Notes under the pieces: generated by a model
The model's input: only the letters and a program-made list of their open reading frames with translations
The model's database searches: none
Told to the model about the DNA's origin: nothing
Part shown: piece after piece, positions 1-6,474 of the stretch
Layout: each line of letters opens with the position of its first letter
How positions within the stretch are numbered: position 1 is the first letter of the stretch
Program-made: the position numbers and the translations under genes
Origin: DAIQNV01 sp036788215
GTDB lineage: Bacteria; Planctomycetota; Phycisphaerae; Phycisphaerales; UBA1924
Reading direction: 5' to 3'
Length of the DNA stretch: 49,981 nt
Assembly: GCA_036788215.1 (NCBI GenBank)
Contig: DAIQNV010000019.1
Location: forward strand, 1-49,981

Positions 1-221
1 TCGATGGGCTCGCCCCCGACGCGGTGGGTGGGGCTGTCGGGCTCGTCGAGGTGGGGGTGGTCGGTCTCGAGCTGGCGGAGTTCGGCGATGAGGTCGTCGT
101 ACGCGCGGTCGGACATGACCGGCGCCGCGTCCTGGTAGTACGCGCGGTCCGCCTCGCGGATGATCCGGCGGAGCTCGGGGACGCGTCGGGCGGGGTCGGG
201 CTGCGAGGGCGTCTTGGGCAC
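1..221 (-). CDS. ligA: NAD-dependent DNA ligase LigA, N-terminal part only (cut by window edge)
   Basis: LigA seals nicks in duplex DNA using NAD+ during replication and repair. Only the first 73 codons lie in the window, and the rest runs off the left edge. The visible part is the Ia domain that binds nicotinamide mononucleotide: it carries the pattern R.YY.D.APVMSDRAYDDLI followed by ELRQLE, HP and DSPTHRVGG, which is the signature start of bacterial LigA. The start chosen is GTG at 221, giving the N-terminus VPKTPSQPD. The catalytic lysine lies outside the window. The gene is divergent from folD with only 38 bases between the two starts, so they probably share a promoter region. Confidence 0.9.
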   Translation of the reverse strand, partial: MPKTPSQPDPARRVPELRRIIREADRAYYQDAAPVMSDRAYDDLIAELRQLETDHPHLDEPDSPTHRVGGEPI

Positions 222-259
222 GGGGCGATGCTATCGCGGAGAGGGGGTACCATGGCCCG

Positions 260-1174
260 ATGCCGGAGGCGAAGCAGGCCCGCGTGATCGATGGCAAGGC
301 CCTGGCGGCCGAGCGGCGGGCCGCGCTGGCGGCCCAGGTGGCGGGGCTGGAGGCGTTGGGTCGCGCGGTGCGGCTGGACGCTGTGCTGGCGGAGGGTGGG
401 GTCGGCGGGGACTCGGCGGCGCGGGTGTACGCGGAGAACCAGGCGGCGACCTGCGCCAAGGTGGGGATCGGGTACCGGCTGCACGAGCTGCCCGGGGACG
501 CGAGCCAGGCTCGGGTCCTCGAACTCATTGATCGGCTGAACGCCGACGCGAGCGTGCACGCGATCATGGTGCACCTGCCCTTGCCCGAGGGGGTGGACCA
601 GTACACGGTGCAGAGCCGGATCGACCCCGGTAAGGACGTCGAGGGTGTGAACCCGACGAACATCGGGAACATCATCTATGGCCGGTCGACCCTGGCCCCC
701 TGCACGGCGCTGGCGACGCTGGCGCTGATCGACTCGACCGGGGTGGAGCTCCGGGGGAAGCGGGCGGTGGTGATCGGGGCCTCGAACACGGTGGGCAAGC
801 CCATCGCGGCGCTCCTGATGCGGCGCGACGCGACCGCGATCAGCTGCAACAAGTGGAGCTGGGGGATCGAGGAGCTGTCGCGGACCGCGGATGTGCTGGT
901 GGCGGCGGTGGGCAAGCCCGACCTGGTGACCGCGGACATGGTGAAGCCCGGGGCGGTGGTGATCGACGTGGGGATCAACCGCATCGCGGATCACTCGGGA
1001 AAGTCCCGGACGGTGGGGGATGTGGCGGCGGAGCAGGTTCGCCGCGTGGCAGGGTGGCTGAGCCCGGTGCCCGGGGGCGTGGGGCCCATGACGGTCACGA
1101 TGCTCCTGCAGAATGTCGTGGATGTCGCTTCCGGGGGCGTGCAGAACGCGCCCGCAGCGGGTGTGGGCGGGTGA
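260..1174 (+). CDS. folD: FolD-family methylenetetrahydrofolate dehydrogenase, cyclohydrolase residues substituted
   Basis: FolD normally interconverts methylene-, methenyl- and formyl-tetrahydrofolate in the cytoplasm. The 304-residue length is normal, and the dinucleotide-binding motif GASNTVGKP (173-181) and C-terminal SPVPGGVGPMTV (268-279) are intact. Comparison from memory with E. coli and human FolD shows three changes in the folate site. The catalytic lysine four residues after Tyr57 is Gln61. The glutamine of the VQLPLP motif is His105. The DVDG motif reads DVEG (Glu128). The usual PCTPxG motif is PCTALA (147-152). Lysine and glutamine at these sites are needed for cyclohydrolase activity in the human enzyme, so a dehydrogenase-only enzyme is likely (inference). 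The start at 260 follows a GGAGAGGGGG purine tract. An ATG at 252 is in another frame. Confidence 0.88.
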   Translation: MPEAKQARVIDGKALAAERRAALAAQVAGLEALGRAVRLDAVLAEGGVGGDSAARVYAENQAATCAKVGIGYRLHELPGDASQARVLELIDRLNADASVHAIMVHLPLPEGVDQYTVQSRIDPGKDVEGVNPTNIGNIIYGRSTLAPCTALATLALIDSTGVELRGKRAVVIGASNTVGKPIAALLMRRDATAISCNKWSWGIEELSRTADVLVAAVGKPDLVTADMVKPGAVVIDVGINRIADHSGKSRTVGDVAAEQVRRVAGWLSPVPGGVGPMTVTMLLQNVVDVASGGVQNAPAAGVGG

Positions 1175-1200
1175 GGGGCAATCGCGGGCCCCGGCGTGCG

Positions 1201-1229
1201 TTGACTCGCGCGGTCGGCCCGTGTTCAAT
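1201..1229 (+). promoter_or_regulatory. Sigma-70-like promoter for tatA
   Basis: TTGACT (1201-1206), a 17-base spacer and TTCAAT (1224-1229) lie 40 bases before the tatA start. This is a good match for a GC-rich genome. It gives tatA transcription independent of folD, which ends 27 bases upstream of the -35 box. Confidence 0.5.
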
Positions 1230-1268
1230 ACTGAGCCCGGTGTCGATTTTGGAAGGACGGCCCCCGCG

Positions 1269-1592
1269 ATGAGCATGATCCCAGCCCTAGCCCTCATTGG
1301 TCCGATCGGCTGGCCGGAGTTGCTCGTCATCGGTCTCGTGGCGCTGCTGCTGTTCGGCAAGCGCCTGCCCGAGGTCATGCGGAGCCTGGGCGACGGCCTG
1401 CGCGAGTTCAAAAAGGGTGTGAAGGACACGACCTCGGACTGGAACGCGGAGGAAAAGCCCAACCCGTACGCTACGGCGCGTCCGCCTCTGTCGGGCACCG
1501 GCCAGGACCACCGTGTGGCGCAGAACGACCCCGTCGCCCCCGAGAGCGGCGTGGACCGACCCGAGCCCGCGGAAGCTGCGCGGCGCGACTGA
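1269..1592 (+). CDS. tatA: Twin-arginine translocase subunit TatA/E
   Basis: TatA oligomerises to form the membrane passage for folded proteins carrying twin-arginine signals. The 107-residue protein has the family layout: a short N-terminal membrane helix (about residues 7-26), the hinge FGKRLPEVMRSLG, then the amphipathic helix DGLREFKKGVKD and a polar, disordered tail. The GP..WPELLVI start is typical of TatA/TatE rather than TatB. ATG at 1269 is preceded by GGAAGGA. A longer in-frame extension to 1113 overlaps folD and has no family similarity. No tatC is visible in this window. Confidence 0.9.
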   Translation: MSMIPALALIGPIGWPELLVIGLVALLLFGKRLPEVMRSLGDGLREFKKGVKDTTSDWNAEEKPNPYATARPPLSGTGQDHRVAQNDPVAPESGVDRPEPAEAARRD

Positions 1593-1660
1593 GCGGGCGT
1601 TTGGGGCGTTGGGGAGCGACTTTCGGTCGGGGAACGGCTTTTCGTGCGGGCGGATGGTGC

Positions 1661-1666
1661 TAGCAT
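1661..1666 (+). promoter_or_regulatory. Possible -10 box for the tRNA gene
   Basis: TAGCAT lies about 40 bases before the tRNA. A -35 box is poorly defined (T-rich stretch near 1638-1643), so this is tentative. Confidence 0.25.
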
Positions 1667-1706
1667 CTCCGTCCCCGGGCGGTCCCGATCGTTCGGCGAA
1701 CAACCA

Positions 1707-1780
1707 GGCGAGGTAGCTCAGCTGGCTAGAGCGGAGGATTCATAACCCTCAGGTCGGGAGTTCAAGTCTCCCCCTCGCCA
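1707..1780 (+). tRNA. tRNA with anticodon CAT (elongator tRNA-Met, or tRNA-Ile2)
   Basis: The 74 bases fold into a full cloverleaf. The acceptor stem is GGCGAGG/CCTCGCC and the D stem is GCTC/GAGC. The anticodon loop TTCATAA carries CAT at its centre. The variable loop has 5 bases, the T stem is GGGAG/CTCCC with loop TTCAAGT, and the discriminator base is A. CCA is not encoded. The fully paired first base pair and the lack of three G-C pairs in the anticodon stem rule out the initiator. CAT could also belong to the isoleucine tRNA whose C34 is modified to lysidine; sequence alone does not settle this. Confidence 0.93.
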
Positions 1781-1987
1781 TTTCTCGTGCCTCCCGGGCT
1801 GGCCGAGCGGGCCGACCAAGGCTGGTGCCGGTGCTTTCAGGGGCTCGGCTCGGTTTCTCGGGTCGCTCTGCAATCTCATCCAATCCGGGGCGTTTCTCCG
1901 ACGGGTGCATCGCTGCGCCGGGCCTTCTTCGATAGGGTGAAGGAGGCTGGCTTTCCCACCGGCGCACCCTGCTGCGGAGGACGCCTT

Positions 1988-3121
1988 ATGAACGCTCGGC
2001 TTGTGATCGTCGGACTCGTCGTGACCGCTGGTGGTGTGGCCACGGTGGCTTCGCTCATTCCGGGGGGGTCTGCGCCCGAGCCCGAGCCCGCTCCGGTCGC
2101 GGCAACAGCTCCGAAGATCGAGCGTTCGGAGGTGCCTTCGTACCGGGCGCCCGAGGTGCGCGAGGAACGCCGGGCGGCGCCGACCCCGGCGGTGGCGCAG
2201 CGGTCGGGGAACACCCCGGCGCGGGGCCCGTTGGAGCGGTTCGACACGGACGGGGACGGGATGATCTCCGAGGCGGAGTTCGCGGAGATGTGGCGCCAGC
2301 GCGAAGAGCGCCGGGCGCAGTGGGAAGAACGCCGGCAGCGGTGGGAGGCTGAGGCGGACACCGATGGCGACGGGGAGATCAGCGCGGAGGAACGCCGGGC
2401 CCAGTGGGCGCAGATGAGGGAGCGGATGGAGGCGCGCATGATCGAGCGGCTGACGCCCCGCTTCGACGCGAACGGGGACGGGGTGCTCGACGCGGACGAG
2501 CAGGCGGCCCTGGACGCCTTCATGGACGAGCGCCGCGCGGAGCAGGAGGCTCGTCGCCAGGAGTGGGAGCAGCGTCTGCTGGCGGACTACGACATGAACG
2601 GCGACGGGCAGCTCGGGGACGCGGAGCGGGAGCAGGCGTTCGCGGACATGCGGATGCGTCGCATGCAGGATCAGCAGCAGTTCGTCGAGCAGTTCGACAG
2701 GAACGGCGACGGGCAGCTCGACCTCGACGAGTCGTACGAGGCCTTCCAGACCATGAACGAGCGGATGGAACGCGGGCAGTTCGTGAGCCGGTACGACACG
2801 GACCAGGACGGGCGGCTCTCGACCGCGGACCTCGGGCGCTACATGGAGCTGTATGCGTCCGGCGATCCGGCGGCGGACGCGAACGGGGACGGCACGGTGA
2901 ACAACGCCGACCTCCAGGCATTCCGCAACGAGATGATGGCCGAGCCCCTGCCCCAGGGACCGGAGGGCTTCGACGCGTTCGGCGGTCGCGGCATGTTCGG
3001 CGGGTTCGACCGCGGGGGTCGCGACGGGCGGCGCGGCGGTCGGGGTGGGGGCGGTGGGGGCGGTGGGGGAGACGAGAGTCGTCGGGGTGGGAGGGAGCAA
3101 CCCTCGGGTGAGCAGCCTTAA
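1988..3121 (+). CDS. Secreted or membrane-anchored protein with seven EF-hand calcium loops
   Basis: The 377-residue protein has an N-terminal hydrophobic segment (residues 4-24, signal peptide or anchor) and a proline-rich linker. Seven EF-hand loops of the form DxDGDG or DxNGDG start at residues 86, 124, 160, 202, 237, 270 and 297. Between loops lie long, charged helices rich in R, E, Q and W (about 100-150 and 180-230), so the loops sit on an extended coiled scaffold, unlike compact calmodulin pairs. The tail (340-370) is Gly/Arg-rich with a nine-glycine run. Start ATG 1988 follows GGAGG at 1976. Calcium binding is expected from the family; the biological role is unknown. The stop codon is the first base triplet of an intergenic repeat. 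Confidence 0.8.
   Translation: MNARLVIVGLVVTAGGVATVASLIPGGSAPEPEPAPVAATAPKIERSEVPSYRAPEVREERRAAPTPAVAQRSGNTPARGPLERFDTDGDGMISEAEFAEMWRQREERRAQWEERRQRWEAEADTDGDGEISAEERRAQWAQMRERMEARMIERLTPRFDANGDGVLDADEQAALDAFMDERRAEQEARRQEWEQRLLADYDMNGDGQLGDAEREQAFADMRMRRMQDQQQFVEQFDRNGDGQLDLDESYEAFQTMNERMERGQFVSRYDTDQDGRLSTADLGRYMELYASGDPAADANGDGTVNNADLQAFRNEMMAEPLPQGPEGFDAFGGRGMFGGFDRGGRDGRRGGRGGGGGGGGGDESRRGGREQPSGEQP
3042..3069 (+). other. Four G-tracts: G-quadruplex-forming motif
   Basis: Four runs of 4-5 G separated by T, CGGT and CGGT lie on the coding strand near the 3' end of the EF-hand gene and encode its poly-glycine tail. They match the canonical quadruplex pattern with loops of 1-4 bases. A biological effect is not shown. 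Confidence 0.6.
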
Positions 3122-3210
3122 GCCGATTGCCGCGCTCCGTAGCAGCCTCCGGGCGCACACGAGCTCTGTGCGCCCGCGCCCGCCAGCATCCGGCGGGCGT
3201 GTCGCGTTTA
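3119..3210 (+). repeat. Intergenic hairpin repeat, copy 1 (short form), between convergent genes
   Basis: This copy shares GCTCCGTAGC, then CCTCCGGGCGCACAC, then GCTCT and a CCGGCGGGC segment with copy 2 at 12737. It has two strong hairpins: GGGCGCACA/TGTGCGCCC (9 bp, 7-base loop) and CGCCCGCC/GGCGGGCG (8 bp, 7-base loop). It begins at the TAA stop of the EF-hand gene and ends at the TAA stop of the opposing dockerin gene, filling the whole intergenic space. The third hairpin of copy 2 is absent. It may act as a bidirectional terminator. Confidence 0.75.
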
Positions 3211-6200
3211 CGGGCAGCCGGCGCTGAAGGCGGTGAGGAAGGCGCTGATGTCTGCGAAGGTCCAGGCGCCGAAGGGTGGGGCCAGGTCGGAGGGTGGGGT
3301 CTGTGCGCTGTAGGAGGCGAGGAACGCGCTGAGGTCGGCGAAGGTGACGGTGCCGAAGGGGGGCGCGAGGTCCGCGGTGCAGCCGACGGCTCCCAGGAGG
3401 CGGATGGACACGTCCGCTTCGGTGAGCGGGACGCCGGCGGGAGCGAGGAACGCCGGGGCGGGATCGGTGGGTCTGGCCGGGGTCGCTTCCGACGGGTGAC
3501 CGCCGGTGCGCGGGGCGTTCCGTGCGGCTTCGCCCGGCTCGGCGTAGAGGATGACGAGGTCCTGGTCCCCGTCGTCGTCGACATCGGCGGTGGTGAGCGC
3601 GATGGGCTGGGGCTCGCCCGGCGCGGGCACCGCGAGGTCCGTCGGCGCGAGGAAGATGAGCTCGTCGGCCATGCCGACGCCCTCGAAGATGATCTGGCGG
3701 ACTCGGTAGTTGCCCTCCTGGTCGCGGGCGAGGAGCGCGATGTCGAGGTCCCCGTCGTCGTCGAGATCGACGAAGACCGCGGAGATCGGCTCGGCGAACG
3801 CGGGCGTGTCGGTGGTGTCGAGCGCGATCGCGGGGCGGTAGTCGACGGGGTCGGAGCCCGGGATCGAGCGGAGGATGCTGACGGTGCCGGAGGCGGTGTC
3901 GGCGGTGAGGAGGTCGTCGAGGCCATCGCCGTCGAGATCGGCGGCGGCGAGGCTGGTGGGGGTCGCGCCGACCGCGTCGGCCTGAGCGGGCCCGTAGTTG
4001 CCCGCGCCGTCGTTGGGCAGGGTGTAGACCGCGTCGTCTGCGGTGTCGGTGACCGCGATGTCGCTCGTGCCCGGGGCGGAGCTGTTGTATGTGCCTATGG
4101 AGCCCGGCTGCGTGCCGACGTCGATCTCTTCGGTTGCGAAGGTTGCGCCGTTGACGATCGTGACCTTGCCCCCGGTGAGCGCCTCATCACCCCTGCCCTG
4201 TGTGTTCTGGACGACGCTCGCGATGAAGGCCTCGGGCCGGCCATCGCCATCGCGGTCGCCCATGACGAGGTCGATGGGGGTCCCTTGGACCGTCGCGATG
4301 CGGGGGTCGAGGGCGTTGAACGAGCCCGGGTCGGTCTGGCTGTTGAGCCGGACGCGGACGAGACCGTTCCCGTTCGGGCCTCGCGAGACCCAGATGAGAT
4401 CGGGGAGTCCATCGTTGTTGAAGTCGCCCAGGCCCAGGCCCACGGGATCGCCATCGACCGCGCTGAAGACACGCGGGGTGTCGTAGCCCAGCCAGTTGCC
4501 CGCGGCGTCGGTGCCGAGGTTGACGAGGACCGCGAGGCGTCCCTCGTCGTTGGGAGTCGAGCCCCGGGAGGCGACGAGGAGATCGGGCAGCCCGTCTCCG
4601 GTGACATCGCCGGTGATGATGGCCCTTTGCTCGAGAGGGCCCACGGTGCGGAAGGGATTGGGATCGTCGACGACGGGGTCCTGGCGGGGGACATTGACCA
4701 CCTGGAGGCCCATGCGGGTCTCTCCGTAGGCGGGTCGGAGGGTAACGCCGTTGTCGAACACGGGAACGGTCACCGCGCCGAAGGCGCCGAAGATGCCGCC
4801 AAGCGTGATGACGGCCTCGATGAACTCACCGGCCTGCGGGTTCAGCGCGGGATCGGCGGTGACGAGGAGCGTGCCCGCGAGGTTCGCGGGGCCGGTGACG
4901 AGGATCTGGTCAGACTCGGCCGGGGTGAACCCGTCGATGCGGACCGCGAGTCGGCCGGCCTCGGCGAGCGGGCGGGAGGGGGTGGCGCCCTGCATGGTCA
5001 GGGGCCCATCGATCAGCAGTTCGCGCGGGGGAGCGGGGGAGGCGGAGAGGTCGGTGGAGACGCTGAGTCGCCCGCCCGCGACGGTGACCGGGCCCGAGAC
5101 GGTGCCGTTGCCATGCAGCCACCCGCGCCGCTGCACGATGACCTGGCCCGCATCGAGGGAAGCACTTTCGCCGACCACAACCTTGGCTCGCCCCCGGACG
5201 CCCACGACGAGCGGTGAGCCGGTGTGGGTCCAAAGGCCAAAGGGCCCCCGGATGAGCACCTCGGCGGACGACCCGGGCTGGCGAGCGAGCGCGACCGGGA
5301 GCGGGGACTGGGTGGCGAGGAGGGTCTCGGCGCCGATGTCGACGAGGGCCTGGCCCGCGTTGGCGATGGTGAATTCGGCGAGCGTGAGCTCAGCGAAGGT
5401 GCCGAGATCGGCGAGCTTGAGGCTGCCGACGGAGCCGGTCTGTTCCCCGAGGGTGAGCCAAACTGGGTTATTGCCGGTCTGGGCGCCCGCTGCGTCCATG
5501 AGCGTGAGCGTGCCCTGGCCAAAGTGACCGATATCGACCTGAGACTGGACCTCGTCTCCGAAGCGGAGGACCGCGCTCGGGCCACTGACGATGGCTTCGC
5601 CGGTGACGCCCGGGCCCGCGCCGAGCGAGAACTCGGGGCCGGCGAAGACGAGCGAGCGGTTGATCTCCAGGCGGCCCCGGCCCTGGGCGCCGACGAAGGT
5701 CCGCCAGAGGTCGACGGTCTGCTGTCCGCCGGTGGAGCCATCGAGGACGAGGGTGGCGTCGCTCTTCGGCGCCCGACCGATGATGAGGCGGTTCAGGAAG
5801 GCGTCGCCATCGCCCCGGATCGTGGTTTTGGTGATGAGATCGGCGCGCGTGCCCAGCGCGGTCTCTCGGCAGTTCGGGAGGTTGCCGGTCACGCTCAGCC
5901 CGAAGCCATTGAGGGTGAGGATGGCCTCGCCCGATCCCACGCGGAGACCCCGGACGGCGGCGGGGGTGGTCAGGAACGGGCGGGCGACGCCGACGCCGGA
6001 GGTCTGGGCGTCGAAGATCACGACGGACGAGGGCGTGGGGGCGGAGGGTGCACCGGAGGCGGTCGCCCACGCGGAGGGGGTGCTGAAGGGCGCCGGCGGG
6101 GTGGAAACCCACAGGAGTTCCTGGAGAACGTCCCCGACCCCGTCCCCGTCGCAGTCGGTCTGGGCGAGGCTGACGGTCGTGCCCGAAGCCAGCGCGATGA

Positions 6201-6270
6201 GCACCGCCGGCCCGGCCCAGGGGTGGGCGGGCTCGGGGCTTCTCCCGTTTGTGGCACGACGACCGGGCAT
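3208..6270 (-). CDS. Secreted FG-GAP/VCBS-repeat protein with paired C-terminal GC-type dockerin tail
   Basis: This 1020-residue extracellular protein has a signal peptide (about 1-37, ending SLAQ), followed by TDCDGDGVGD. Residues about 80-520 are beta-rich with repeated motifs such as VDIGHFGQGTLTL and LVVGVRGRAKVVVG, resembling passenger or PEP-CTERM-type beta-helix repeats. Residues about 550-940 carry several FG-GAP/VCBS calcium-type motifs (DVTGDGLPDLLV, DFNNDGLPDLIW, DLDGDGLDDLLT, DLDDDGDLDIAL, DVDDDGDQDLVI). The last 60 residues are two tandem units DLAPPFG..TFAD.SAFL.., enclosed by two cysteines. ATG 6270 follows GAGGAGA; a GTG seven codons upstream overlaps that ribosome site and is less likely. 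Substrate or partner is unknown. Confidence 0.82.
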   Translation of the reverse strand: MPGRRATNGRSPEPAHPWAGPAVLIALASGTTVSLAQTDCDGDGVGDVLQELLWVSTPPAPFSTPSAWATASGAPSAPTPSSVVIFDAQTSGVGVARPFLTTPAAVRGLRVGSGEAILTLNGFGLSVTGNLPNCRETALGTRADLITKTTIRGDGDAFLNRLIIGRAPKSDATLVLDGSTGGQQTVDLWRTFVGAQGRGRLEINRSLVFAGPEFSLGAGPGVTGEAIVSGPSAVLRFGDEVQSQVDIGHFGQGTLTLMDAAGAQTGNNPVWLTLGEQTGSVGSLKLADLGTFAELTLAEFTIANAGQALVDIGAETLLATQSPLPVALARQPGSSAEVLIRGPFGLWTHTGSPLVVGVRGRAKVVVGESASLDAGQVIVQRRGWLHGNGTVSGPVTVAGGRLSVSTDLSASPAPPRELLIDGPLTMQGATPSRPLAEAGRLAVRIDGFTPAESDQILVTGPANLAGTLLVTADPALNPQAGEFIEAVITLGGIFGAFGAVTVPVFDNGVTLRPAYGETRMGLQVVNVPRQDPVVDDPNPFRTVGPLEQRAIITGDVTGDGLPDLLVASRGSTPNDEGRLAVLVNLGTDAAGNWLGYDTPRVFSAVDGDPVGLGLGDFNNDGLPDLIWVSRGPNGNGLVRVRLNSQTDPGSFNALDPRIATVQGTPIDLVMGDRDGDGRPEAFIASVVQNTQGRGDEALTGGKVTIVNGATFATEEIDVGTQPGSIGTYNSSAPGTSDIAVTDTADDAVYTLPNDGAGNYGPAQADAVGATPTSLAAADLDGDGLDDLLTADTASGTVSILRSIPGSDPVDYRPAIALDTTDTPAFAEPISAVFVDLDDDGDLDIALLARDQEGNYRVRQIIFEGVGMADELIFLAPTDLAVPAPGEPQPIALTTADVDDDGDQDLVILYAEPGEAARNAPRTGGHPSEATPARPTDPAPAFLAPAGVPLTEADVSIRLLGAVGCTADLAPPFGTVTFADLSAFLASYSAQTPPSDLAPPFGAWTFADISAFLTAFSAGCP

Positions 6271-6291
6271 CGACTCTCCTCGACCGGACAC

Positions 6292-6320
6292 AGACTACGC
6301 GGGAATCGGTGTGACACCAA
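6292..6320 (-). promoter_or_regulatory. Possible promoter for the dockerin protein gene
   Basis: On the minus strand TTGGTG (6320-6315), 17 bases, and TAGTCT (6297-6292) precede the ATG at 6270. Each box matches only half of the sigma-70 consensus, so this is tentative. Confidence 0.28.
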
Positions 6321-6474
6321 CACCAAGGGGACGCTCTACAAGAAGATCACATACCCGAAGCGACGCCCCGCGGACCGACACACGCGGGGCGGAGCGGGAG
6401 AAGCGGGCCCGGTATGGTGTACCGGACCTCGTTCGGTCCGAGGTGCACCCTTCCGGTGCGGGCAGCGTCCGATC

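Noticed and set aside
1707..1780. Initiator tRNA-Met
   Set aside because: The first acceptor pair is a normal G-C and the anticodon stem lacks the three consecutive G-C pairs of initiators.
6160..6270. Twin-arginine signal on the dockerin protein
   Set aside because: The arginine pair near the start is not followed by the x-F-L-K type pattern, and the hydrophobic core lies far from it, so an ordinary Sec signal fits better.
6415..6450. Inverted repeat ACCTCG/CGAGGT just upstream of the kinase
   Set aside because: Only six base pairs, with alternative pairings in the same stretch; too common in GC-rich DNA to call a riboswitch or operator.
5224..6474. In-frame N-terminal extension of the kinase
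   Set aside because: It runs across the opposing dockerin gene and its promoter region and has no protein-like features; ATG 6475 begins a typical Pro/Gly-rich kinase N-terminus.
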